This document shows positions 55,301-63,779 of a DNA stretch of 64,000 bases, in pieces. This DNA comes from Flavicella sediminum. GTDB lineage: Bacteria; Bacteroidota; Bacteroidia; Flavobacteriales; Flavobacteriaceae. Under the pieces are notes generated by a model. That model was not told the DNA's origin. It saw only the letters and a program-made list of their open reading frames with translations, and made no database searches. The stretch spans positions 1,525,578-1,589,577 of the forward strand of contig NZ_VDET01000002.1 in the NCBI RefSeq assembly GCF_006381105.1, given 5' to 3'. The translations under genes were made by a program, and so were the position numbers. The number at the start of each line of letters is the position of its first letter. The first letter of the stretch is position 1.

Positions 55301-55426
55301 GGAATTTAGAGTGTTCTTCAATCTAGGTTTTAAATATTGCTTTAAAAAGTCTAGATAGAAAATAAGGAAACTAACGGTTGAATTAGGAAATAAAAGAGTT
55401 CAATGTGCGAGAAAAAAAAGAATAAG

Positions 55427-57514
55427 ATGAAAATTAATATAGATATAAAATTTGTAGTACTGTTTTTTGTCATTCAGATGCACACATTTGCTCAGAATAC
55501 AAAAGACTTAAGTTTAATGCCTTGGCCTCAAAGAGTAGTAGCTACAGACGAGCATTATAAGATAGACAAAAATTTTTCAATTGTTATTTCTGATAATTCA
55601 AGTAGACGAATAAATTTGGCGACAACTCAGTTTTTAAGAAGGTTGAGCGGACGGACAGGCGTATTTTTTGAACAAGGGTTTGCGAATTATAAATCAAATT
55701 CTTCAAACTTTTCTTTAAACATTTCTTATGATCGCATTGGAGAGTTGGGGATACATCAAGATGAATCCTATGTTTTGAATGTTGGTGAAAATGTAATTTC
55801 TTTAAAAGCAACAACAGATATTGGAGTAATTTACGGGCTAGAGACTTTGTTACAGCTGGTATCAAACAATGAAGAATTCTATTATTTTGAAGGTGTTAAA
55901 ATTAATGATTTCCCAAGATTTACTTGGAGAGGTTTGATGATTGATGTGGCCCGTCACTTTCAGCCAGTGGATGTGTTAAAAAGAAATTTAGAAGCCATGG
56001 CAGCCGTAAAGTTGAATGTTTTTCATTGGCACTTAACGGATGATCAGGGGTTTCGGGTTGAAATAAAATCCTATCCGAAGCTTCATGAATTGGGTTCTGA
56101 CGGTTTGTACTATTCGCAAGAGCAGATAAAAGAAGTAGTTCAGTTTGCAAATGACAGAGGTATTCGAGTGATTCCTGAGATTGATGTTCCTGGTCATGCC
56201 ACAGCTATTTTAACAGCTTATCCTGAAATAGGAAGTAAGGAGATGCTCTATGAAATTGAAAGGAATTCAGGGGTTTTTGATCCAACTTTAGATCCGACCA
56301 ATGAAAAAACCTATAAAATTTTAGCAGCTGTCTTTAAAGAGTTGTCTGCTTTGTTTCCAGATAAATATGTACATATAGGTGGTGATGAAAATGAAGGAAA
56401 ACATTGGGATGAAAATAAGAATATTCAAAAATTTAAAAAGGAGAAATTTTTAAAAACCAATCACGATTTACAGACTTATTTTAATATTCGTTTGGAAGAA
56501 ATTTTAGCCAAGTATGGGAAATTGGTCATGGGATGGGAAGAGATAATGACAGATAAAATGCCTACAACAGCTTTGATTCATTCATGGAAAGGAATAAATG
56601 AAGGAGTGGAGGCAGGAAGTTCTTTGATGAAAGCGGCGAAAAATGGCTACAACACCATATTGTCTAATGGGTATTATATCGATTTGATGCAATCGGTTAA
56701 TTCGCATTATTTGGTGGACCCAATTCCGAAGAATAACTCGTTGACATTGGAAGAAAAGAAAAGAATTCTTGGGGGCGAAGCCACGATGTGGAGTGAGTTG
56801 GCAACCTCTTTAAATTTGGATTCTCGTTTGTGGCCAAGGACAGGGGCAATTGCAGAAAGATTTTGGTCGTCTAGTGAGGTGGTAGATTTGGAAAGTATGC
56901 GCGAACGTTTGGGGAAATTAAGTTTTCAATTGGAAGAGCTGGGTATTACACATATTAGAAATAGAGATGTAATACTAAGAAATCTGACAAGCAATCAGAA
57001 AGTAAGCTCTTTGGTAACTTTGACTGAAATTTGTGAGCCTTTAAAAATTTATTCAAGAAATAAAGGAGGTGTAGAGTATCAAAGTTATTCGCCGTTTACA
57101 TTATTTGCCGATGCCTGTACGGTAGATGCGCCACAAAGTTTCGCTTTTAGAAAAGCTGTAGAAGCGTATAAAAAAGAAATAAACAAGACTACAGAAATTG
57201 AGGTACTGTCCTTTTTTGAGCTTTGGATTGAGAGTCAAGATAATTTTTCTAAACTAGATCAAAGTCCGTTGTTAAAAGATATAGCCCCTTTTTATAAGCA
57301 ATTGTCGAGTACGGCAAAAATGTATAAAAAAATAATAGAATCGAAAAATATTTCAAAAGAACAGCTACAAATTTTGGAAGATTTATTAAAACAGCTAAAG
57401 CATTCAAATTTAGATGTAGAGTTGGCTGTTTATGATGATTTGAAAGATTTTACGAGCTTTTTAGCAAAGAAATTTGGAAGTTCTTTACAGCATTCTGTTT
57501 TAAGAAAAGACTAG
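55427..57514 (+). CDS. GH20 beta-N-acetylhexosaminidase
   Basis: A 695-residue exported glycosidase that releases terminal GlcNAc (or GalNAc) from oligosaccharides. After a signal peptide ending QMHTFAQ comes a GH20 N-terminal domain (about 30-150), then the catalytic TIM barrel: FTWRGLMIDVARHFQPVDVLKRNLEAM, NVFHWHLTDDQGFRVEIKSYP, IPEIDVPGHATAIL and the catalytic Asp-Glu pair in HIGGDENEGKHW, with WPRTGAIAERFWS near the end. A start at 55427 gives a normal signal peptide; the ATG at 55403 would put a charged stretch before it. It supplies GlcNAc to the NagP and NagB steps. Confidence 0.95.
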   Translation: MKINIDIKFVVLFFVIQMHTFAQNTKDLSLMPWPQRVVATDEHYKIDKNFSIVISDNSSRRINLATTQFLRRLSGRTGVFFEQGFANYKSNSSNFSLNISYDRIGELGIHQDESYVLNVGENVISLKATTDIGVIYGLETLLQLVSNNEEFYYFEGVKINDFPRFTWRGLMIDVARHFQPVDVLKRNLEAMAAVKLNVFHWHLTDDQGFRVEIKSYPKLHELGSDGLYYSQEQIKEVVQFANDRGIRVIPEIDVPGHATAILTAYPEIGSKEMLYEIERNSGVFDPTLDPTNEKTYKILAAVFKELSALFPDKYVHIGGDENEGKHWDENKNIQKFKKEKFLKTNHDLQTYFNIRLEEILAKYGKLVMGWEEIMTDKMPTTALIHSWKGINEGVEAGSSLMKAAKNGYNTILSNGYYIDLMQSVNSHYLVDPIPKNNSLTLEEKKRILGGEATMWSELATSLNLDSRLWPRTGAIAERFWSSSEVVDLESMRERLGKLSFQLEELGITHIRNRDVILRNLTSNQKVSSLVTLTEICEPLKIYSRNKGGVEYQSYSPFTLFADACTVDAPQSFAFRKAVEAYKKEINKTTEIEVLSFFELWIESQDNFSKLDQSPLLKDIAPFYKQLSSTAKMYKKIIESKNISKEQLQILEDLLKQLKHSNLDVELAVYDDLKDFTSFLAKKFGSSLQHSVLRKD

Positions 57515-57531
57515 CTTAAGTATTTGTTAAA

Positions 57532-57566
57532 CTAAAAAAAACCAACAGCTATTGTTGGTTTTTTTA
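57532..57566. terminator. bidirectional terminator between GH20 and the rubredoxin-fusion gene
   Basis: AACCAACAG / ctattGTTGGTT stem with flanking A7 and T7 runs. Confidence 0.8.
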
Positions 57567-57577
57567 GTTTCTATAAA

Positions 57578-59008
57578 TTAGGCAATTGCTTTTTTATAGT
57601 TTTCTTTGGTGGCTTCACATACGCTACAAGTGTAATCGTCTGGTAAGTTTTCAAATGAAGTGTTAGGAGGAATGCTGGCTTGCTCATCTCCAAAAGCACT
57701 GTCGTAAATAGTCATGCATTCTGAGCATTGGTACACGTCAGAAAGTACGGGTGCTTCTTTTTTCGTTTTTTTCGATTCTTTACTTTCTGTCACTTCTCCT
57801 AGCTGGTCAAAATACATTTGACTCAATTCCATGAGCAGTCCAGGCAATTCGATTTTATCAACATCCTGTGCGTAGGCAATATATTCTTGAGTGTTTGGAT
57901 CGAAGTTTTTTGAATAAAGCACGTTAAATGTGGGTCTGACTTGAAAGTTTTTAACAATGTCGGGTGTTCTATTTTTTTCAACCATAGCCGTTGTAAAATA
58001 GGTTTTGTTTTCACCTTGATTGCTAATACCAAAAGTCATACCGTAGGTACTAATATCATTTTGATCAAAACTTTTAACAATAAATTCCTTTAAATTTAAG
58101 GCATCGCTGTCTCCTACGGGAATATGCCAATTTAATTCTAAAGATGAGTGACGAACATTGATCCCTTTTTTCCCTAAGAATTTTTCAAGGGTTAATTTAT
58201 CTTCTTTGTAAATTCCTTTGACAATAAATGATTTCCAAGGTGTAATACAAATTTTACCTACTCTATGATTCAGACAAAATTCAGAAAAATCCTTTAAAAA
58301 ACTAATGTCGTATCTGTTATTTCTCCAGTACAAGCCCAGCCAATAGCGGTTCATTCCAATTTTATTCATTCCCTCATAATACGGAAAGGGCTCATAGGTA
58401 ACTTTCAATTCTTTTTCAATAGTTCTATTGTTGGTTTCTATTCTGTCGTTAATTAGGTCGAACAATTCTTCAGCATCGTCTGCATCAGAACCAATTTCTT
58501 CAATTTCTTTTGAAATTTTGGCAATGTCATAACTGAAAATCAAAACAGGATAGTAAACAGATTCTTCCCAATGAGGAAGTTTTAAATTTAAATACCAATA
58601 ATCTTCATGTGAAGAAGCGATGAAGTTTAAATGCCCACTAAATAAAGGTACCAATTGTTGAAGCGGATCGGTAATGTTTATTTTTAATTTAGGCAAATGC
58701 TTAAAGTCTTCCAATATGTACAAATACTTTACCCCATTTAGCCAAGGTGTGTTTTTATAAATGTCAGAAGAAACATAAGAACAAACAATATTTTGATAAG
58801 CTCTTTCGGTAACAATATCCATGGTTAAATCTGGAAATTGTTTTAATATTTCTCTATCAGATTCTTGGAAAGGTAAGATGATATCTTGTCTAGAACCAAA
58901 GAGAATTTCTTTGAGTCCTAAGGTTTCTGCCAAGCGAATAATTTGTTTTAATTCTCCTGGTGACAATACCCCTCCTTTTATGAAAATACGTTTTAAATCG
59001 TTGATCAT
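57578..59008 (-). CDS. sulfite/nitrite-reductase-like protein with C-terminal rubredoxin domain
   Basis: A 476-residue soluble protein. The N-terminal part resembles the ferredoxin-like half-domain of siroheme nitrite/sulfite reductases (IKGGVLSPGELKQIIRLAETLGLKEILFGSRQDIILPF), and a second similar segment occurs near 285-330. The C-terminus is a rubredoxin: CSEC ... CSVC, an iron site with two CxxC knuckles. The four-cysteine siroheme/[4Fe-4S] motif of true reductases is absent, so catalysis of nitrite reduction by this protein alone is unlikely. It follows the nitrate reductase gene by 20 bases and is probably an electron-transfer partner or accessory protein of that enzyme. Confidence 0.7.
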   Translation of the reverse strand: MINDLKRIFIKGGVLSPGELKQIIRLAETLGLKEILFGSRQDIILPFQESDREILKQFPDLTMDIVTERAYQNIVCSYVSSDIYKNTPWLNGVKYLYILEDFKHLPKLKINITDPLQQLVPLFSGHLNFIASSHEDYWYLNLKLPHWEESVYYPVLIFSYDIAKISKEIEEIGSDADDAEELFDLINDRIETNNRTIEKELKVTYEPFPYYEGMNKIGMNRYWLGLYWRNNRYDISFLKDFSEFCLNHRVGKICITPWKSFIVKGIYKEDKLTLEKFLGKKGINVRHSSLELNWHIPVGDSDALNLKEFIVKSFDQNDISTYGMTFGISNQGENKTYFTTAMVEKNRTPDIVKNFQVRPTFNVLYSKNFDPNTQEYIAYAQDVDKIELPGLLMELSQMYFDQLGEVTESKESKKTKKEAPVLSDVYQCSECMTIYDSAFGDEQASIPPNTSFENLPDDYTCSVCEATKENYKKAIA

Positions 59009-59028
59009 GATTGTATCTTTTTGCTGAC

Positions 59029-62000
59029 CTAGGCCAATTGTTTTTGTGTTTGTTCTAGTAAAATATCTCTTACTTCGGGCTTACAACTTCCGCAACCCAA
59101 TCCGGCACCTGTGCTTTTACACAAGGCAGTAAATTCGGTGCAGCCACCTTTAACGGCTTCAATTAAGTTGCCCTCTCCAACCTGACTACAAGAGCAAATT
59201 AGTTTTCCTATAACAGGAACGGCATTGCTTTGTCCACGTAAAAGTTCTTCTCGTTTGTCTGATAATTCTGTACGGTCTTCAATAAGACTTTTGAATTCGG
59301 CAAATTCACTTTTATCTCCCATCATTACAGCGCCTACCAACTTATCATCTTTTACGATGCATTTTTTGTAAAAACGCTTGCTGACATCCATTAATAAGAT
59401 TTCTTCATAAGAAGGATCATTGTCAGGATATTCAATGTTTCCGATACTGCATAAATCTAAATCTTCAAATTTTAAAATATTCATTAAAACAGATCCTTTG
59501 TAATGACTACTTAAATCCCCTAAAATAAATTTGGCAGCAATATCAGCTTGCTGTTCTGCTGCTGAGGTAATTCCAAATAAGAAATTGTTGAATTCTGCAA
59601 TTTCACCCATAGCAAAAACAGTAGGATCACTAGTTTGTAAATATTCATTTACAATCACCCCTCTTTGTGTTTTTAATTTAGAGGCCCTTGCCAATTCAAT
59701 ATTCGGAATGGTTCCAATAGCATAAACAATGGCATTTGCATTTAGTGTTTTTCCTGTTTTTAAGTTGATGGATAAATTATTGATTTCACTATCGTCAAAT
59801 ACGGTATTTACCTCATTATCAAAATAAATTTGAATGCCTCTTTCATGCACATCTTGGGCCAGCAATCTACTAGCAACTCTGTCCAACTGACGTTCCATTA
59901 ATCTAGAAGCGCGTTGAATAATTGTTATATTGACTTTTCTTTTGTTTAGTGCGGCAGCAAGTTCCAATCCTAGCAATCCTCCACCAACAATAACAACATG
60001 TTGTTCTTCATGTGGAAGTCCTGTACCGTCCAAATAATCTTTTAAACCATCGGCATCTGCTTTGTTACGCATGGTAAATCTGCCAGGTAAATCTAGTTGT
60101 GCATCACTAGGTATAAAGGCTCTACTTCCTGTGGCCATAATAACAATATCATAACTGTGTACCTCGCCATTGCTATCGGTAATTGTTTTGTCTATTCGGT
60201 TGATAGCGGTAATAGATACACTGGCATGTAGCTTTACTTTTAATTTGTCAAGTTCTCCTTTTTTTATTTTTTGAAGCTGCTCCCAGGTCAATTCTTCATT
60301 GACATATTCAGGTAATAATACGCGATTGTAAAAAGGAGTTTCTTCTAATGAAAAGACTTCAATACTGTCGGTTTCATTATTTTCTCTATAGGTTTGTACA
60401 AATCGGTAAGCGGCTGCACCACCACCAATAACACATATTTTTTGAACTTCTTTTTTGTATTTGGTTATTTCAACTGCTGCGTATTTGAAATCAGGTTCTT
60501 TAGAAACTGGGTCAATTAAGGTATTGGTTAAGTTATTTGCTCTACCATAATCACTGTTTAATATTTTTCCAAAATGCATTGGCATAAAAACAACTCCAGA
60601 ACGTATGTCGTAATTAATTTTTACCGGAACACGAACTTCTCCTCTAGGGTTGTTAATGACCACTACATCTCCTTCTTTTAAATTTCTTTTGAAAGCATCC
60701 ACACCATTCATTTCAACATAAGGTCCTTCAATGTGCGTAAGCAAACGTTGAACTTTTCCTGTTTTGGTTCTTGTATGCCATTGATCTCTAATTCTACCCG
60801 TGTTTAAAATCAAAGGAAATTCAGGTGAAGTTTGCTCTGATAAATTTTTGGTGCTTGTGGGGATGTTAAAGGCTGCTTTTCCATTGGCCGTATCAAATTT
60901 ATGATCGGTGTATAAGCGTGCTGTTCCTTTATGTTTGTTGTGAGGAACTGGCCATTGCATGGTTCCTTCTGTGATAAGTCTTTCGTGTGATAGACCTGAT
61001 ACATCAATTTTAGTACCTTTTGTCAACAAACAATGTTCGTCGTAAACTTCACTTACATTCTTATAATTAAAGCCAGGAAAATCCATTTTTTGTGCAAATT
61101 TCCATAAAATTTCTGCATCTGGTAAAGCTTCACCTGGGGCTTCTATTCCTTTAGGCAAATAACTCACTCTTCTTTCAGAGTTGGTCATGGTTCCTTCTTT
61201 TTCTAACCATCCTGCGGCAGGCAATACCAAATCGGCAAATTCTACAGTTTCAGAGTTGTGAGAAATATCTTGAACTACGACAAAGTTTGCTTTTTTAAGT
61301 GCTCGTTCAATTTTATTTGAATCTGGTAGACTAACAACAGGGTTGGTGCAAATAATCCAAATAGCTTTTAGTTTTCCACTATCTAAAGCATCAAACATTT
61401 CTGTAGCTGTATAACCAGGATTTGGAGAAATTTCTCCTGACCCCCAGAAGTCTGACACTTCTTTTCTGTCCTTTGGGTCTGCTAAATTTTTATGTGCCGC
61501 TAATAAATTGGCCATTCCTCCAACTTCACGTCCGCCCATGGCATTCGGTTGACCTGTTAATGAAAAGGGACCAGACCCCGGTTTTCCAATGTGTCCTGTT
61601 AAAAGTGAAATATTTAGAAGCGAAACATTTTTGTCTACCCCAATAACACTTTGGTTTAGACCCATAGTCCACATACTAATAAAACCTTTGGCATCTCCAA
61701 TATACTGAGCTGCCAGTTTAATTTCGGCAGCGGTAATTCCACAAATTTTTGCGGCAGCCGATAAAGAAGTTTCCGAGACAAGTTTTTTTAAAGCTTCAAA
61801 ATTATTGGTGCTTTCTTTAATAAATTTGGTGTCGACTTTATTTTTATCGATCAATCTTTTGGCAATGGCGTTGTGTAAAACAACATCCGTACCTGGTATT
61901 ATTTGTAAATGTAAATCGGCAATAGCACAAGATTGTGTTTTTCGAGGATCTACAATTATAATTTTTGTATTTGGGTTTTCTTCTTTGTGCTTTTCTAGTC

Positions 62001-62559
62001 TTCTAAAAAGTATAGGGTGACACCAAGCAGGATTGGCACCTGTAATTAAAAAAGTATCTGCTAATTCAATATCGTCATAAGCAATGGGTACATTATCATC
62101 TCCAATAGCTTTTTTATAACCAACTACTGCAGAACTCATACAAAGCCTTGAGTTTGTATCTATATTATTTGTCCCTATAAATCCTTTGGTTAGTTTGTTA
62201 ACTAGGTAGTATTCTTCGGTAAGGCACTGTCCTGAAACATAAAATCCAACACTATCAGGTCCATGTTTTTTTATGATGCTTTTAAAAACCGCAGCTGCTC
62301 TGTCTAAAGCTGTATCCCAACTAACTTTTTTCATAGGATGGTTTTTACTCCATCTCATTTCAGGGTGTAAAATTCTATCAGTCGTGTCTTGCGCAACGTA
62401 ATGTAAGTTCATTCCTTTTGAACAAAGCATACCTTTGTTGGTAGGATGATCAGCATCTCCTTTTACTTTTAGCGTACCGTTGTGATGTTTGTCTACAATA
62501 ATACCACAGCCAACACCGCAATAAGAACAAGTTGTTTTATAGGATTTCAATATGGACAT
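59029..62559 (-). CDS. nasA: assimilatory nitrate reductase fused to NAD(P)/FAD oxidoreductase and BFD-like domains
   Basis: A 1,176-residue cytoplasmic enzyme with three parts. First, a molybdopterin oxidoreductase (about 1-700): [4Fe-4S] cysteines C11, C14, C18 and C46, Mo-ligand C140 in SRLCMSSAV, and C-terminal dinucleotide-binding domain with GRIRDQWHTRTKTGKV. Second, an FAD/NAD(P)-linked oxidoreductase (about 703-1010: ICVIGGGAAAYRF, IVIMATGSRAFIP, VVIVGGGLLGLELAAAL, AIVYAIGTIPN). Third, a BFD-like [2Fe-2S] domain (about 1115-1170, ICSCSQVGEGNLIEAV, LCKSTGAGLGCGSCK). The fusion would pass electrons from NAD(P)H to nitrate in one chain. It is followed by the rubredoxin fusion and preceded by a promoter with three TACGTA sites. 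Confidence 0.93.
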   Translation of the reverse strand: MSILKSYKTTCSYCGVGCGIIVDKHHNGTLKVKGDADHPTNKGMLCSKGMNLHYVAQDTTDRILHPEMRWSKNHPMKKVSWDTALDRAAAVFKSIIKKHGPDSVGFYVSGQCLTEEYYLVNKLTKGFIGTNNIDTNSRLCMSSAVVGYKKAIGDDNVPIAYDDIELADTFLITGANPAWCHPILFRRLEKHKEENPNTKIIIVDPRKTQSCAIADLHLQIIPGTDVVLHNAIAKRLIDKNKVDTKFIKESTNNFEALKKLVSETSLSAAAKICGITAAEIKLAAQYIGDAKGFISMWTMGLNQSVIGVDKNVSLLNISLLTGHIGKPGSGPFSLTGQPNAMGGREVGGMANLLAAHKNLADPKDRKEVSDFWGSGEISPNPGYTATEMFDALDSGKLKAIWIICTNPVVSLPDSNKIERALKKANFVVVQDISHNSETVEFADLVLPAAGWLEKEGTMTNSERRVSYLPKGIEAPGEALPDAEILWKFAQKMDFPGFNYKNVSEVYDEHCLLTKGTKIDVSGLSHERLITEGTMQWPVPHNKHKGTARLYTDHKFDTANGKAAFNIPTSTKNLSEQTSPEFPLILNTGRIRDQWHTRTKTGKVQRLLTHIEGPYVEMNGVDAFKRNLKEGDVVVINNPRGEVRVPVKINYDIRSGVVFMPMHFGKILNSDYGRANNLTNTLIDPVSKEPDFKYAAVEITKYKKEVQKICVIGGGAAAYRFVQTYRENNETDSIEVFSLEETPFYNRVLLPEYVNEELTWEQLQKIKKGELDKLKVKLHASVSITAINRIDKTITDSNGEVHSYDIVIMATGSRAFIPSDAQLDLPGRFTMRNKADADGLKDYLDGTGLPHEEQHVVIVGGGLLGLELAAALNKRKVNITIIQRASRLMERQLDRVASRLLAQDVHERGIQIYFDNEVNTVFDDSEINNLSINLKTGKTLNANAIVYAIGTIPNIELARASKLKTQRGVIVNEYLQTSDPTVFAMGEIAEFNNFLFGITSAAEQQADIAAKFILGDLSSHYKGSVLMNILKFEDLDLCSIGNIEYPDNDPSYEEILLMDVSKRFYKKCIVKDDKLVGAVMMGDKSEFAEFKSLIEDRTELSDKREELLRGQSNAVPVIGKLICSCSQVGEGNLIEAVKGGCTEFTALCKSTGAGLGCGSCKPEVRDILLEQTQKQLA

Positions 62560-62639
62560 AAGTGTCTAATTTTTCTCTGTTTAATTTTAGTGCTTGTTTG
62601 TCCTGCTATTCGTTAGCTATAATAGAATAGTAGTACGCA

Positions 62640-62694
62640 CAAACTTACATGACAAAGATAGTTAATTACGTAGGTTTACGTAGTTTGTTACGTA
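62640..62694 (-). promoter_or_regulatory. nasA promoter with three phased TACGTA sites
   Basis: TACGTA at 62667-62672, 62677-62682 and 62689-62694, with starts 10 and 12 bases apart. Minus-strand TAAGTTTG (62647 to 62640) is a perfect -7 element; the middle site is centred 39.5 bases upstream of its final G. A second -7 match TATCTTTG lies at 62660 to 62653. Confidence 0.6.
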
Positions 62695-62760
62695 ATTTTT
62701 ATGTGTATTTTTTTAAACGTGCTCTAATATTGCTATTTCGCAGGAAAAAACAGAGGATAA

Positions 62761-63429
62761 TTAAGAAAATCCTAATTCTTTAGCTTTTGAAGACAGCTCA
62801 ATTAGGTTTTTAACGTTCATTTTTTTCATTAAGTTAAATCGATGCGTTTCAATAGTACGCTTACTTTTCCCTAAGTTGTCTGATATTTCCGTGTTGGTCA
62901 TGCCAGATAAAATCAATGATAAAATTTCTATCTCTTTTTTAGTTAAGCCATGTGCGTTTTTAGGCGCGTTGCTTACTTTTGCTGCGTTAGAAGTGTTTTG
63001 CAGGTAGTTAGATACAATAACATTAGAGATGTCTCCACTAAAATATTTACCTCCTTTATAAATGGTGTTGATGGCTTTTAAAAACTCTTCTCTACCCGTA
63101 TCTTTTAGTAAATAACCACTAGCTCCAGCTTTGATAGATTTTAAGATGTATTCTTCAGAATCATGCATAGAAAGCACAATGGCTTTGGTGTTAGGAGCAT
63201 AGTCGCTTAAATAACCTACGGCTTCAATACCATCCATTATTGGCATACGAACGTCAATAATTAAAATATCTGGGTTTGTTTCTTTGGCTAGTTCCAATGC
63301 TTCCTTACCATTAGAGGCTTCACCAATAACATCAAGAGTCGACTCTGCTTCTAACAAAGATTTGATTCCATTTCTTACTAATAAATGATCGTCCGCTAAT
63401 ATAATTCTGATTGTTTCTTCCAATTTCAA
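62761..63429 (-). CDS. NarL/LuxR-family response regulator of the nitrate locus
   Basis: A 222-residue regulator: receiver domain (acidic ADDH, phospho-acceptor D59 in ILIIDVRMPIMDG, Lys in YLLKD) and a C-terminal LuxR-type helix-turn-helix (LTKKEIEILSLILSGMTNTEISDNLGKSKRTIETH). No ATG is available: an in-frame TAG directly precedes TTG 63429, so translation starts at that TTG or the one at 63423. No histidine kinase is in the window. It lies between nasA and the divergent nitrate transporter, and its own promoter carries the same TACGTA site as theirs, so it is the best candidate for their regulator; NarL-type proteins often act so. Confidence 0.93.
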   Translation of the reverse strand: MKLEETIRIILADDHLLVRNGIKSLLEAESTLDVIGEASNGKEALELAKETNPDILIIDVRMPIMDGIEAVGYLSDYAPNTKAIVLSMHDSEEYILKSIKAGASGYLLKDTGREEFLKAINTIYKGGKYFSGDISNVIVSNYLQNTSNAAKVSNAPKNAHGLTKKEIEILSLILSGMTNTEISDNLGKSKRTIETHRFNLMKKMNVKNLIELSSKAKELGFS

Positions 63430-63444
63430 CTATTTTATTTTCTA

Positions 63445-63487
63445 CAAATATATAAGAAGTTGTGGATAATTTAAAATATTATACGTA
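63445..63487 (-). promoter_or_regulatory. promoter of the NarL-type regulator with TACGTA site
   Basis: Minus-strand TATATTTG (63452 to 63445) is a perfect -7 element; TACGTA (63482-63487) is centred 39.5 bases upstream of its final G, as at nasA and nrtP. The minus-strand context TTACGTATAA is also found at nrtP. Confidence 0.6.
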
Positions 63488-63709
63488 ATTAATTTAAGTA
63501 GTGTTGATTGCCTTTATTATTCAGGGAAGTTAATTCTGTATTTGCAGTCGTTTTTATTGAGTTTTACAGGCTTTAAGTTGTGGTTTTGTGTTGGAAGTAA
63601 CCCTGGTTTTATGATTTTTTATTATGTTTTTTTACCAATAGTTTTACTGTTTAAAATCATGTTGTTTATAGAGGGTTGACAGGGTTTTTTATTGAAACAT
63701 TAAAATAGT

Positions 63710-63752
63710 TACGTATAAATACTTAGTAATATTTGAATATTACGTATGTTTG
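63710..63752 (+). promoter_or_regulatory. nitrate transporter promoter with TACGTA sites
   Basis: TATGTTTG (63745-63752) is a perfect -7 element. TACGTA at 63710-63715 is centred 39.5 bases upstream of its final G, and another TACGTA (63741-63746) overlaps the -7 itself. The -33 region (around 63721-63725) is poor, consistent with a need for an activator. Confidence 0.6.
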
Positions 63753-63779
63753 TGGCTTAGATAAAAATAGATTTTGGTT

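Larger units (their letters stand above)
63430..63779. other. 350-bp divergent control region between the regulator and nitrate transporter
   Basis: AT-rich, no gene. It contains the regulator promoter (63445-63487) at one end and the transporter promoter (63710-63752) at the other. The 220 bases between hold no motif I can identify. Confidence 0.6.
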
